Source: Dongia deserti (GTDB lineage: Bacteria > Pseudomonadota > Alphaproteobacteria > Dongiales > Dongiaceae). Taken from it: DNA of 64,000 nucleotides. This document shows, piece by piece, positions 1 to 8,878 of the stretch; positions within the stretch are counted from its first letter, which is position 1; each line of letters begins with the position of its first letter. The translations under genes were made by a program, and so were the position numbers. The notes under the pieces are model-generated. The model was not told the origin of the DNA. It saw nothing but the letters and a program-made list of their open reading frames with translations, and did no database searches. The stretch is from NCBI RefSeq assembly GCF_003574735.1, contig NZ_QORW01000012.1, positions 124,001 to 188,000 on the forward strand, given 5' to 3'.

Positions 1-645
1 CCAGGCGATCGCATCTTCGGCGCTGACCACACCGATATCGACCAGGCGCTGCTTGAAGATGCGGTTTTCCGTCAGCAGTTCTTCGAGATCGTCGACGACC
101 TTCGGGAACTGCTCCGTCCAAGCCCAGATGTCATCGAGCATGCCTGCAGGGAGATCCTGATGCACGCCGCCCGGACGGTAGTAGTTGGCGTGCATGCGCG
201 CACCGCTGGCGCGCTCATAGAACTCCATCAGCAGCTCGCGCTGCTCGAACGCCCAGAGGAACGGCGTGACCGCGCCGACATCCATCGCATATGCGGGGAT
301 GTTGAGCAGGTGATTCAGGATGCGCGTGATCTCATCGAACAGCACGCGGATATACTGCCCACGTGCCGGCACCTCGACGCCAAGCAGCTTCTCGATGGCC
401 AGCACGAAAGCATGCTCTTGCGCCATCGGCGACACGTAATCGAGGCGATCGAAATAGGGAATCGCCTGCAGATAGGTCTTGTATTCGATCAGCTTCTCGG
501 TGCCGCGGTGCAGGAGGCCGATGTGCGGGTCGATGCGGCGCACCACCTCGCCATCCATTTCCATCACCATGCGCAACACGCCGTGCGCAGCCGGGTGCTG
601 CGGCCCGAAATTCACGGTGAGCGGCTTGATCAGGGTCTCGGCCAT
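1..645 (-). CDS. nuoD: NADH-quinone oxidoreductase subunit D (partial, C-terminus outside window)
   Basis: Subunit of the peripheral arm of respiratory complex I, helping form the quinone-binding pocket at the membrane interface. The first 215 codons are visible, starting [20 protein letters not shown]; the gene continues past the left edge, and about half of a normal ~390-residue NuoD is present. The quinone-site loop HPAAHG (around residues 17-22) and the GLLHRGTEK motif are intact. The start ATG lies one base past the nuoC stop, so translation is probably coupled. NuoC and NuoD are separate proteins here, as in alphaproteobacteria and mitochondria, not fused as in Escherichia coli. Confidence 0.97.
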   Translation of the reverse strand, partial: MAETLIKPLTVNFGPQHPAAHGVLRMVMEMDGEVVRRIDPHIGLLHRGTEKLIEYKTYLQAIPYFDRLDYVSPMAQEHAFVLAIEKLLGVEVPARGQYIRVLFDEITRILNHLLNIPAYAMDVGAVTPFLWAFEQRELLMEFYERASGARMHANYYRPGGVHQDLPAGMLDDIWAWTEQFPKVVDDLEELLTENRIFKQRLVDIGVVSAEDAIAW

Positions 646-646
646 C

Positions 647-1252
647 TTACGGCGCCTTCTCGTCGCCCGGCAGGCGGCGCGGATGCAACATGCCTTCCCA
701 CGGGCTCTCAAAATCGAATGTGCGGAACTCCTGCCGGAGCTTCACCGGCTCATAGATCACACGCTTCTGCCTCACGTCGTAGCGGACCTCGACATAGCCG
801 GTGAGCGGGAAATCCTTGCGGAACGGATGCCCCTCGAAGCCGTAATCGGTCAGGATGCGGCGCAGATCCGGATTGCCTTCGAAGAAGACGCCGTAGAGGT
901 CGTACGCCTCGCGCTCGAACCAGCCTGCAGTCGGCCACAGATCGACGACCGACGGGACCGATTCGTCCTCGTTCGCCGGCACCTTCACGCGGATGCGGTA
1001 GTTGTGCTTGAGGCTCAGCAGATGGTAGACGACGTCGAAGCGCTGCTCGCGGTCGGGATAGTCGACACCGCAGATGTCGAGCAGCATCTCGAAGCGGCAG
1101 TTGCTGTCGTTGCGCAGGAACTTCATCACCTTGATGAGATTCCGGGGCGCGCAGGTGACCATCAACTCGCCGAGCTTCACGTCGACCGTGTCGATCGACG
1201 GGCCAAGCGCCGCCGCGATGAAATCGCCAAGTTCGCGATAGACAGTGCTCAT
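647..1252 (-). CDS. nuoC: NADH-quinone oxidoreductase subunit C
   Basis: Thirty-kilodalton-type subunit of complex I (201 residues, normal for the unfused form). It contains the family signature with [20 protein letters not shown] in the middle, followed by [12 protein letters not shown]. It has no cofactor and serves as a structural partner of NuoD and NuoB in the hydrophilic arm. It lies 27 bases after nuoB in the nuoA-B-C-D transcript. The ATG start gives [12 protein letters not shown], with no competing in-frame start upstream. Confidence 0.97.
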   Translation of the reverse strand: MSTVYRELGDFIAAALGPSIDTVDVKLGELMVTCAPRNLIKVMKFLRNDSNCRFEMLLDICGVDYPDREQRFDVVYHLLSLKHNYRIRVKVPANEDESVPSVVDLWPTAGWFEREAYDLYGVFFEGNPDLRRILTDYGFEGHPFRKDFPLTGYVEVRYDVRQKRVIYEPVKLRQEFRTFDFESPWEGMLHPRRLPGDEKAP

Positions 1253-1279
1253 GCGTGTCCGCCCCGCCCCAACCTCTGC

Positions 1280-1840
1280 CTAACGCGCGATAGTCGTCGT
1301 GCGGCGGATCTTCTTCTGCAGTTGCAGAATACCGTAGACCAACGCCTCCGCGGTGGGCGGGCAGCCTGGCACATAGATGTCCACCGGAACGATTCGGTCG
1401 CAGCCGCGCACGACCGAGTAGGAATAGTGATAGTAGCCGCCGCCATTGGCGCAGGAGCCCATGGAGATAACCCAGCGCGGCTCCGCCATCTGGTCATAGA
1501 CCTTGCGCAAGGCCGGCGCCATTTTGTTGCACAGCGTGCCCGCGACGATCATCACGTCGGACTGGCGCGGCGTGCCACGGGGCACCACACCGAAGCGATC
1601 GAGGTCGTAGCGCGCCATGTAGGCGTGCATCATCTCGACCGCGCAGCAGGCCAGGCCAAAGGTCATCGGCCAGAGCGAGCCGGTGCGCGCCCAGTTCACG
1701 AGCTTGTCGAGCTGCGCGACCACGAAGCCGCGATCGGAGAGTTCATCCGTGACCGCCTTCAGGACCAGGTCCTGATCCGCGCCGGGGGGTAGCGGCTGAG
1801 GCGCTCGCACGAGGTTTACGCTTACTTGGGCATTCGCCAT
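1280..1840 (-). CDS. nuoB: NADH-quinone oxidoreductase subunit B
   Basis: Iron-sulfur subunit of complex I that carries cluster N2, the last electron carrier before quinone. The four cluster ligands are visible: adjacent cysteines 65 and 66 (LACCAVEMM), Cys130 (MGSCANGGG) and Cys160 ([10 protein letters not shown]). I chose the start at 1840 ([10 protein letters not shown], 186 residues). A longer in-frame extension to 1891 would overlap nuoA and has no family support. The start is four bases downstream of the nuoA stop, indicating a tightly packed operon. Confidence 0.97.
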   Translation of the reverse strand: MANAQVSVNLVRAPQPLPPGADQDLVLKAVTDELSDRGFVVAQLDKLVNWARTGSLWPMTFGLACCAVEMMHAYMARYDLDRFGVVPRGTPRQSDVMIVAGTLCNKMAPALRKVYDQMAEPRWVISMGSCANGGGYYHYSYSVVRGCDRIVPVDIYVPGCPPTAEALVYGILQLQKKIRRTTTIAR

Positions 1841-1844
1841 TTCG

Positions 1845-2210
1845 TTACTCCCACTCCAGCGCGCCCTTCTTCCACTCGTAGATAAATCCAATGGTGAGCA
1901 CGCCGAGGAAAATCATCATCGACCAGAAGCCGAACATCCCGATGTTGCTGAGCGAAACAGCCCAGGGGAACAGAAATGCCACTTCGAGGTCGAAAATGAT
2001 GAATAGGATCGAGACCAGGTAGAACCGTACGTCGAATTGCCTGCGGGCGTCGTCGAACGCCTCGAATCCGCACTCGTACGGCGACAACTTCTCCGAATCC
2101 GGCTTCTGCCGCGCCAGGACCAGTGAGGCAATCACCATGATCCCGGACAATCCGGCAGCCACGATGATGAATATCAGGACTGGCAGATACTCGCGTAGAA
2201 GCTCGTTCAT
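1845..2210 (-). CDS. nuoA: NADH-quinone oxidoreductase subunit A
   Basis: Small membrane subunit of complex I (121 residues) with three hydrophobic segments, near residues 8-30, 65-88 and 93-115. The cytoplasmic loop carries the conserved [20 protein letters not shown] stretch. It is the first gene of the visible nuo operon. About 115 bases upstream on the minus strand there is a TATAGT hexamer (plus positions 2324-2329) inside the palindrome CACTATAGTG (2323-2332), a possible -10 element, but its -35 partner is weak. Confidence 0.97.
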   Translation of the reverse strand: MNELLREYLPVLIFIIVAAGLSGIMVIASLVLARQKPDSEKLSPYECGFEAFDDARRQFDVRFYLVSILFIIFDLEVAFLFPWAVSLSNIGMFGFWSMMIFLGVLTIGFIYEWKKGALEWE

Positions 2211-2450
2211 TCAATCACCCGAGACCGGCCAATCGGCGAACGCCGCCGGCCCTCCATCGCCCATCCCGCGGCACTGGCAGAAACCGCGAACGGGACCCGA
2301 CTCATCCCCGTCAAAGCGGCGACACTATAGTGCCCAATGTCGCAGTGCGAAAGCGTAAAAAGCGCTGCAGCAAATCGCAAAAATGCGTTTGTTTCTCGGC
2401 GGTTATCTGGGAAACAGCGCAGACGCAAACGGGTTGCGGAGGGCGGGAAA

Positions 2451-2527
<77 letters not shown>

Positions 2528-2556
2528 GCAATGGCCACCAACTTTGCGGTCGCGGT

Positions 2557-2585
2557 GAAATATATGATGCACCCTAGAGTGTCAA
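2557..2585 (-). promoter_or_regulatory. Predicted sigma-70-type promoter of tRNA-Asp
   Basis: On the minus strand there is a perfect TTGACA (plus positions 2580-2585). It is followed either by TATATT after 15 bases or by TATTTC after 17 bases. It lies about 30 bases upstream of the tRNA 5' end. It is called from hexamers and position only. Confidence 0.5.
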
Positions 2586-2606
2586 CAATCCTTCGGCGCT
2601 AACCCA

Positions 2607-3059
2607 CTAGCGAATCATACGCTCGACTGTCGCCGGATCGAGGCCGTTTTCAGCCACATGGCGGCGAAATCTCTCAAGCCGCGTGAACACGTCCTCGAAT
2701 CCGATCTGCTGGCCGCGCTCATCGGTATAGATAAGTGCTCCGCGGGTCACGAAAAAGGTCGTCATGCCGGTTTTCGGGTCGGCTTCTAGCGTGTGGATTT
2801 CGCCGGGCGGCTCATAGACGAAGGTCCCCTCGCCTGCCACCCAATCGTGCTCCAGATAACGCCAGGAGCCCTTCAGCACGAAGGCATGCACCGGCCCCGT
2901 GTGATAGTGGCATTTGAGCCGCCCGCCCGGCCGGATGGCGAGCAGATTGGCCCAGGCTCCATTGGTGCAGTCGAACAGCAGCGGCCGCTGCCGCACATCG
3001 TCGGTCAGCTGGATCCAGTGCTTATTGTCGCCCTCGGTGTCGATGACCAGCTCGCTCAT
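2607..3059 (-). CDS. Cupin-domain protein, 2,4'-dihydroxyacetophenone dioxygenase-like
   Basis: A 150-residue single-domain cupin. The first cupin motif is visible as CHYHTGPVHAFVLKGSW, giving two histidines plus a third for metal binding; the second motif region contains PPGEIHTLEAD. The closest family I recognise is the 2,4'-dihydroxyacetophenone dioxygenase/ChrR-like cupins, so a metal-dependent dioxygenase or a metal/ligand sensor is possible. The substrate is unknown. The start at 3059 avoids a longer frame that would overlap the upstream transporter gene. It lies 37 bases after that gene in the same direction, so it is probably co-transcribed from the hut divergent promoter region. Confidence 0.75.
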   Translation of the reverse strand: MSELVIDTEGDNKHWIQLTDDVRQRPLLFDCTNGAWANLLAIRPGGRLKCHYHTGPVHAFVLKGSWRYLEHDWVAGEGTFVYEPPGEIHTLEADPKTGMTTFFVTRGALIYTDERGQQIGFEDVFTRLERFRRHVAENGLDPATVERMIR

Positions 3060-3096
3060 CAGATTGACGGCGGAGAAGATGTGCGGACTGGCCAAG

Positions 3097-4014
3097 TCAA
3101 ACCTCCTGCTGGGCGGCAACGCGTTGGCGGCGGCTCTCATACAGGGTGGCGCCGATGATTGCGGAGAGAATGAGCACCCCGCCAGCCACCGTGCCGGACG
3201 GCGGCTGCTCGCCGTGCACCAGCAAGACCCAGAACGGATTCAATACCACATCCGCCAGGGCGATCAGCATGGCCGGCACCACCGGCACATGCTTGGCCCC
3301 CTCCGCGAACAGGATCAGCGGCAAAGCCAACTGCACCAGCCCCATCAGGGCCAAGAGGCCGACTTGCCAGAGCGGCAGGGACGGCAAACCAACGAAGATC
3401 ACGACGAACGCGAACACCATCAACCCGCCGAGGGCGATGCCGGGAATCATCTCCAGGTCGCGATAGCGCCTGAGCCAGACCGTCTGGCCGGCAAAGCAGA
3501 AGGCATAGCCGAGCGAAATGACTGCCGCCGCGAAGCCGGTTGCCAGCGCCGACATTTCGGCCTGGACGACGACCGCGACACCGACGAGCGCAATCACCGT
3601 CGCGGCGAGCGAGACCGCCGAGGCCCGCTCGCGCATGACCAGCCACGCCAGCATGGCGGCGAAGAACGGGCTGGTCGCGCCGAGGACGGAGACGCTCGCC
3701 ACAGTCCCCATGGTGAGGGCATAGACGTAGAGCGTCGAGCCAACCCCGAAGAATGTCCCCACCACGAATAGGGCCTGCGGCTGCTCGGGCCATAGATGGC
3801 GCTTAAGATCGCCTCGATAGCGCAGCGCCAGATAGATCAGCAGGCAGATTGCAGTTGCCGGGGCGCGATAGCCGTTGACGCCCCATCCGTCCAGCTCCGG
3901 CACCCAACGGACAAACAGGCCGCTCAAGCTCCAGCCCAGGGTCGCCAGGCAGCAGCACGCGATGCCCCAAAGATAACGGCTTCGATATCTGCTGGACCTC
4001 GCCGCCGCCCCCAT
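3097..4014 (-). CDS. EamA-family (drug/metabolite transporter superfamily) permease
   Basis: A 305-residue inner-membrane protein with about ten hydrophobic segments arranged as two EamA repeats, typical of the DMT superfamily. The first segment is WGIACCCLATLGWSLSGLFV, and ALTMGTVASVSVLGATSPFF is the usual repeat-1 end. The substrate cannot be read from sequence; family members export or import amino acids and other metabolites. It is divergent from hutU and shares a 151-base intergenic region with it that holds a HutC-type operator. I infer that it and the cupin gene downstream belong to the hut regulon. Confidence 0.85.
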   Translation of the reverse strand: MGAAARSSRYRSRYLWGIACCCLATLGWSLSGLFVRWVPELDGWGVNGYRAPATAICLLIYLALRYRGDLKRHLWPEQPQALFVVGTFFGVGSTLYVYALTMGTVASVSVLGATSPFFAAMLAWLVMRERASAVSLAATVIALVGVAVVVQAEMSALATGFAAAVISLGYAFCFAGQTVWLRRYRDLEMIPGIALGGLMVFAFVVIFVGLPSLPLWQVGLLALMGLVQLALPLILFAEGAKHVPVVPAMLIALADVVLNPFWVLLVHGEQPPSGTVAGGVLILSAIIGATLYESRRQRVAAQQEV

Positions 4015-4108
4015 TTCAAACTCTCCCCCAGAAAAGGCCGGCGGACGCTAACCGACCGTTCGCGGCGCCGCTATCGGGCCGCCGACATTGCCCCGACCCT
4101 TATCGACC

Positions 4109-4150
4109 TTGAGCCTGTCAGAACCGTGCTGTATAGACTTGTATATACAA
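4109..4150 (+). promoter_or_regulatory. hutU promoter with HutC-type operator
   Basis: TTGAGC (4109-4114), a 17-base spacer and TATAGA (4132-4137) form a good sigma-70-type promoter for hutU. The perfect palindrome TTGTATATACAA (4139-4150) covers the expected transcription start. An imperfect copy TGTATAGACT (4130-4139) lies exactly 10 bases upstream of the core TGTATATACA (4140-4149), so two repressor dimers on one helix face are possible. Known GntR/HutC operators have this GT-N(4-6)-AC symmetry. The same motif recurs at 10314-10327 and 13587-13600. Confidence 0.7.
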
Positions 4151-4165
4151 CCTAGAGATTTTGTC

Positions 4166-5836
4166 ATGACCGGAACCCGCTTCAACGCCCGCACCATCCG
4201 CGCCCCGCGCGGCACCGCCCTCAATGCCAAGTCCTGGCTTACCGAGGCGCCGCTGCGCATGCTGATGAACAACCTCGACCCGGACGTGGCCGAGAACCCG
4301 AACGAATTGGTGGTTTATGGCGGCATCGGCCGCGCCGCCCGCAACTGGGAGTGCTTTGACCGCATTGTCGACAGCTTGAAGGCGCTGAGCGAAGACGAGA
4401 CCTTGCTCATCCAGTCGGGCAAGCCGGTCGGCGTCTTCAAGACTCACAAGGATGCACCGCGCGTCCTGCTCGCGAATTCGAACCTCGTGCCCCATTGGGC
4501 GACCTGGGAGCATTTCCGCGAACTCGATGCCAAGGGCCTGATGATGTACGGCCAGATGACCGCCGGTTCCTGGATCTATATCGGCAGCCAGGGCATCGTG
4601 CAGGGCACCTACGAGACTTTCGCCGAAGCGGGGCGCCAGCACTATGGCGGCGATCTTAAGGGGCGCTGGATCCTGACCGGCGGCCTCGGCGGCATGGGCG
4701 GCGCGCAGCCGCTCGCGGCCACGATGGCGGGCGCTTCGATGCTCGCGGTCGAGTGCGAGCCCTCGCGCATCGAGCGGCGGCTGGAAACACGCTATCTGGA
4801 CTTCAAGGCGTCTTCACTGGACGAAGCGCTCGCGATGCTCGAACGCGCGAAGAAGGACGGCAAGGCAATCTCCGTTGGCCTGCTCGGCAACGCAGCGGAG
4901 ATCTTCCCCGAGATCCTGAAGCGCGGCGTGCGACCCGACATGGTGACGGACCAGACTAGCGCGCATGATCCGCTGAACGGCTACCTACCGGCCGGCTGGT
5001 CACTCTCCCACGCCGCGGACATGCGGCAGCGCGATCCAGCAGCGGTGGTGAAGGCCGCGAAGGAATCCATGGCGGTACAGGTGCGCGCGATGCTCGGCTT
5101 CCACAAGCTGGGCATTCCCGTCTTCGACTACGGGAACAACATCCGCCAGATGGCGAAGGAGACCGGCGTCGAGAACGCATTCGACTTCCCCGGTTTCGTG
5201 CCAGCTTACATCCGCCCGCTGTTCTGCCGCGGGGTCGGCCCGTTCCGCTGGGCTGCGCTCTCCGGCGAGCCGGAGGACATCCACCGCACCGATGCCAAGG
5301 TGAAGGAGCTGATCCCGAACAACCCGCACCTGCACAACTGGCTCGACATGGCGCAGCAGCGCATCAAGTTCCAGGGCCTGCCGGCACGCATCTGCTGGGT
5401 CGGCCTGGGTGAGCGTGCGAAGCTCGGCCTCGCCTTCAACGAGATGGTAGCGAAGGGCGAGCTCAAAGCGCCGATCGTGATCGGCCGCGACCACCTGGAT
5501 TCAGGCTCGGTCGCCAGCCCGAACCGCGAGACCGAAGGCATGAAGGACGGTTCTGATGCTGTCTCCGACTGGCCGTTGCTCAACGCGCTGCTCAATTGCG
5601 CTTCGGGCGCAACCTGGGTCAGCCTGCATCACGGCGGCGGTGTCGGCATGGGCTTCTCGCAGCATTCCGGCATGGTGATCTGCTGCGACGGTACGGCGGA
5701 AGCTGCGCGCCGCATCGAGCGCGTGCTGACCAACGATCCTGGCACCGGCGTGATGCGCCATGCCGATGCGGGCTACGACATCGCGATCGATTGCGCGCGC
5801 GAGCAGGGTCTGAAGCTGCCGATGGTCAACGGCTGA
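4166..5836 (+). CDS. hutU: Urocanate hydratase
   Basis: Cytosolic NAD+-dependent enzyme that converts urocanate to 4-imidazolone-5-propionate, the second step of histidine degradation. It is 556 residues long, matching the family. Visible signatures are [19 protein letters not shown] (NAD-binding glycine-rich segment), [11 protein letters not shown], and [20 protein letters not shown] with the active-site-region cysteine. The ATG at 4166 (MTGTRFNAR) follows the operator by 15 bases; an in-frame start further upstream would lie inside the promoter. It heads the hutU-I-D-G operon. The hydratase looks canonical, so its substrate is probably ordinary urocanate rather than a thio-derivative, though this is an inference. 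Confidence 0.97.
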   Translation: MTGTRFNARTIRAPRGTALNAKSWLTEAPLRMLMNNLDPDVAENPNELVVYGGIGRAARNWECFDRIVDSLKALSEDETLLIQSGKPVGVFKTHKDAPRVLLANSNLVPHWATWEHFRELDAKGLMMYGQMTAGSWIYIGSQGIVQGTYETFAEAGRQHYGGDLKGRWILTGGLGGMGGAQPLAATMAGASMLAVECEPSRIERRLETRYLDFKASSLDEALAMLERAKKDGKAISVGLLGNAAEIFPEILKRGVRPDMVTDQTSAHDPLNGYLPAGWSLSHAADMRQRDPAAVVKAAKESMAVQVRAMLGFHKLGIPVFDYGNNIRQMAKETGVENAFDFPGFVPAYIRPLFCRGVGPFRWAALSGEPEDIHRTDAKVKELIPNNPHLHNWLDMAQQRIKFQGLPARICWVGLGERAKLGLAFNEMVAKGELKAPIVIGRDHLDSGSVASPNRETEGMKDGSDAVSDWPLLNALLNCASGATWVSLHHGGGVGMGFSQHSGMVICCDGTAEAARRIERVLTNDPGTGVMRHADAGYDIAIDCAREQGLKLPMVNG

Positions 5837-5837
5837 G

Positions 5838-7064
5838 ATGGGTTGGGACCTCCTCCTCACCGATTGCCGCGCCGCCACCATGGCGGAGGCGGAGGGCTAT
5901 GGCGTAATCGAGGATGCGGCCATTGCCATCGAAGGCGACCGCATCGTCTGGATCGGCAAGCGCGCCGATCTGCCGAAGCAAGGCGCGAAGGAGACGGTCT
6001 CGCTCGGCGGCCGGTGGGTCACGCCTGGCCTGATCGACTGCCACACGCATCTGGTGTTCGGCGGCGAACGCGCCAGCGAGTTTGAGCAGCGCCTCAAAGG
6101 TGCCAGCTACGAGGAAATCGCCAAGGGCGGTGGCGGCATTGTGTCGACCGTACGTGCGACCCGTGCGGCCAGCGAGGCCGAGCTCTTGGTAGCGGCCAAG
6201 GCGCGCCTGGACACCTTGATGACGGAAGGCCTGACGACGATCGAAATAAAGTCCGGTTACGGCCTGAACGTCGAGAACGAGCGCAAGCAGTTGCGCGTGG
6301 CACGTGCTCTGGGTCCCGCATGTGCGGTGACGGTGAAGACCACGTGCCTGGCGGCCCATGCCTTGCCGCCCGAGTTCGCCGGCAAGCCCGACGCCTACAT
6401 TGATCTGGTCTGTAACGAAATCCTGCCCGCGATTGCGGCCGATGATTTGGCCGACGCCGTGGATGCGTTCTCCGAGCGTATCGCGTTTACCGCCGAGCAG
6501 ACGGCACGCGTGTTCGACAAGGCAAAGTCCCTGGGCCTGCCGGTGAAGCTCCACGCGGACCAGCTCTCCGACATGGGCGGTGCTGCCCTCGCGGCGCGCT
6601 ATGGTGCCCTCTCCGCCGATCACATTGAATATAGTTCCGAGCAAGGTATCGCCGCGATGGGCGAGGCCGGAACCGTCGCCGTGGTGCTGCCCGGCGCATT
6701 CTTCTTTCTGCGAGAGAAACAGCTGCCGCCCCTCGATGCACTGCGCAAGCATGGCGTTCGCATCGCGATCTCGACGGACTGCAACCCTGGCAGTTCCCCC
6801 GCCCTCTCACTGCTGCTGATGATGAACATGGCCTGCACGCTGTTCCGCATGACGCCGGCAGAGACGTTGGCGGGTGTCACCAGGCACGCCGCCGCAGCGC
6901 TCGGTCTGGGCGCAACGCATGGACAGCTGCGCGCCGGCTATGTGGCCGATCTGGTCATCTGGAACATCGGCCAGCCCGCCGAGCTCAGCTATTGGCTTGG
7001 AGGCAATCCTTGCGCAGGTGTCATCCAAGCAGGCCGCTGGCGCAGCCGGAGCCTCGCGTCATGA
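5838..7064 (+). CDS. hutI: Imidazolonepropionase
   Basis: Amidohydrolase-superfamily enzyme that opens imidazolone-5-propionate to N-formimino-L-glutamate. It has 408 residues. Metal ligands are visible in [10 protein letters not shown] (around residues 66-75), in [11 protein letters not shown] and in the ISTDCNPGS segment near residue 318. The substrate-binding stretch [10 protein letters not shown] is present. It starts one base after the hutU stop and overlaps hutD by four bases, so the operon is translationally coupled. Confidence 0.97.
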   Translation: MGWDLLLTDCRAATMAEAEGYGVIEDAAIAIEGDRIVWIGKRADLPKQGAKETVSLGGRWVTPGLIDCHTHLVFGGERASEFEQRLKGASYEEIAKGGGGIVSTVRATRAASEAELLVAAKARLDTLMTEGLTTIEIKSGYGLNVENERKQLRVARALGPACAVTVKTTCLAAHALPPEFAGKPDAYIDLVCNEILPAIAADDLADAVDAFSERIAFTAEQTARVFDKAKSLGLPVKLHADQLSDMGGAALAARYGALSADHIEYSSEQGIAAMGEAGTVAVVLPGAFFFLREKQLPPLDALRKHGVRIAISTDCNPGSSPALSLLLMMNMACTLFRMTPAETLAGVTRHAAAALGLGATHGQLRAGYVADLVIWNIGQPAELSYWLGGNPCAGVIQAGRWRSRSLAS

Positions 7065-7645
7065 CGGGTCGCGTGCTTCATCCGGACAACTATCAGCGCA
7101 TGCCATGGAAGAATGGCGGCGGCACCACGACCGAGATCTGGAAGGCCGCCTCGCCGGATGGCGAGATGTTGTGGCGGCTCAGCATCGCGGACGTCGCCAG
7201 CGATGGACCGTTCTCGGTGTTTCCCGGCATCGACCGCTGGATCATGGTGATCGAGGGCAAAGGCATGGAGCTCACCATCGACGGGCAAGTCCGTCAAATC
7301 GATGACCCATTCAAGCCTCTCGCCTTTTCCGGCGACGCCAAGGCCGATTGTCGCCTGGTCGAGGGGCCGATCCGTGATTTCAACCTGATGGTGGCGCGCA
7401 GCTATGGCAGTGGCGCGCTGCGAGTCTCGCACCTCGCGCCGGGCGCCTCTCAGCCCTTTGCGGAGAATGTTGCTGCGCTGCACGTGTTGCGCGGCCGGAT
7501 CGAGCTGGAATCCGGCACTATCCACGCGCTGTCGGCCAGCGACAGCTGGATCGCCGGTACATACGGCGGCGTGACAGCGCGGGCCTTCGCGCCGACCATC
7601 CTGGCCGTCGTCGTAATCGAGCCACATCAGCAGGCGGCACTATGA
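7061..7645 (+). CDS. hutD: HutD-family protein
   Basis: A 194-residue bicupin-type HutD protein. The hallmark N-terminus [15 protein letters not shown] is present from about residue 10. In Pseudomonas, HutD limits over-expression of hut genes, probably by binding a pathway intermediate; its biochemical activity is unsettled. The start at 7061 overlaps the hutI stop (ATGA), and the end overlaps the start of hutG in the same way, which supports this choice over an upstream in-frame ATG at 6992 inside hutI. Confidence 0.92.
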   Translation: MTGRVLHPDNYQRMPWKNGGGTTTEIWKAASPDGEMLWRLSIADVASDGPFSVFPGIDRWIMVIEGKGMELTIDGQVRQIDDPFKPLAFSGDAKADCRLVEGPIRDFNLMVARSYGSGALRVSHLAPGASQPFAENVAALHVLRGRIELESGTIHALSASDSWIAGTYGGVTARAFAPTILAVVVIEPHQQAAL

Positions 7646-8433
7646 GGATCGAGCATCCCTACGAGTTCATTCAAGGCCGCACGCCGCTGCTGATCTCCAT
7701 GCCGCATCCGGGCCTGCTGCTCCCCGAAGAGGTCGCCGCGCTGTTGACGCCAGAAGCGCGCGCCCTGCCCGACGCAGATTGGCACATCCCTCAGCTCTAC
7801 GGCTTCGCGGCGCATATGGGCGCGAGTCTCCTGATGGCACGCTACTCGCGCTTCGCCATCGATCTCAATCGACCGGAAGACGACGCGCCACTCTATCAGA
7901 GCGCTACGACCGGCCTCTTCCCCGAAACCTTGTTCGATGGCACGTCGATCTTCCTGCATGGAAAGATGCGCAGCGACGAGATGAAAGCCGCCTGCAAGGA
8001 GCGAATCTGGCGCCCCTATCACGGCAAGCTGATGGCCGAGTTGAACCGCATCAAAGGCGAGTTCGGCCACGCCGTGCTGCTGGATGCGCATTCAATCCGC
8101 GGCGAGATTCCGCGGCTGTTCGACGGGCTGCTGCCCGACCTCAACATCGGCACCAATGACGGCAAGAGCTGCGCGCCCTCGCTGGCCAGCGCGGTCGCCA
8201 AGGTGTGCGACGCACCCGGCTACCGGCACGTCGTCAACGGCCGCTTCAAAGGCGGCCACATCACGCGCCATTACGGTCAACCGGACTACAACGTCCACGC
8301 CGTGCAGCTGGAGCTGGCGCAACGCACCTACATGAACGAGCAGCCGCCGTTCGACTACCGACCCGACCTGGCGGAGAAGGTGCAACCCATCCTGCAGCGC
8401 ATGGTGCAAACGATGATCGACTGGCGGCCCTAG
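7642..8433 (+). CDS. hutG: N-formylglutamate deformylase
   Basis: Zinc-type amidohydrolase of 263 residues that splits N-formyl-L-glutamate to glutamate and formate, the last step of the five-step hut route. Family features visible are ISMPHPG near the N-terminus, the DLNRPEDD segment, LLDAHSIRG in the middle, and RFKGGHITRHYGQP. Presence of both HutF and HutG identifies the five-enzyme route rather than the formiminoglutamase shortcut. It is the last gene of the hutU-I-D-G operon. No clear terminator follows it. Confidence 0.95.
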   Translation: MRIEHPYEFIQGRTPLLISMPHPGLLLPEEVAALLTPEARALPDADWHIPQLYGFAAHMGASLLMARYSRFAIDLNRPEDDAPLYQSATTGLFPETLFDGTSIFLHGKMRSDEMKAACKERIWRPYHGKLMAELNRIKGEFGHAVLLDAHSIRGEIPRLFDGLLPDLNIGTNDGKSCAPSLASAVAKVCDAPGYRHVVNGRFKGGHITRHYGQPDYNVHAVQLELAQRTYMNEQPPFDYRPDLAEKVQPILQRMVQTMIDWRP

Positions 8434-8494
8434 ATTCGCCACTGTACTCCCCCCTAAGCTATCAAGCGAACGACACTTGGGGTGCTGCTTAGCC

Positions 8495-8878
8495 GTGCGT
8501 GACTGGGAGTCTTTCCAGCGAAGGCTGGACGCAGCTCATGCGCTGCTTGCGCAAAAGGGACTAATACGGGGAAAGCGCAATTACTTCCTTACTCGTGTTC
8601 TGTGGTCGGTAGGTATCACTGTACGGCCTCCGCTCTTCGCTAGTTTTGGCGCCAACGCCTTGCTCCATGGGGCTCTGTACGCTCTCAGCTGGGGCACTGG
8701 GATGTGGATCTTGTCATGGCAGGACGATGGGCAGTCAGTAACGGCAGCGGTGCTGTGGTCCGGCATTTCCGGTCCGCTGTTCGGCGCGGCCTTGGCTGCC
8801 TACTACCGCAGGCTTGCAAGAAAGCACGATCTGCCGGATTGGGATGAGTTGCCCGACCTTGTCGACGTCTTTGACTAG
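8495..8878 (+). CDS. Small membrane protein, DUF6404-like
   Basis: About 127 residues with a soluble N-terminal helix (RDWESFQRRLDAAHALLAQK), two hydrophobic segments (around residues 48-75 and 82-105), and an acidic tail ending LPDLVDVFD. The arrangement resembles DUF6404 proteins of unknown function. The start is uncertain: GTG at 8495 is taken here, and TTG at 8477 is also in frame; neither has a strong ribosome-binding site. Base composition is visibly more AT-rich than the flanking hut genes, which suggests a later insertion between hutG and hutF. Its stop overlaps the convergent hutF stop by four bases. No role in histidine use can be inferred. Confidence 0.65.
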   Translation: MRDWESFQRRLDAAHALLAQKGLIRGKRNYFLTRVLWSVGITVRPPLFASFGANALLHGALYALSWGTGMWILSWQDDGQSVTAAVLWSGISGPLFGAALAAYYRRLARKHDLPDWDELPDLVDVFD

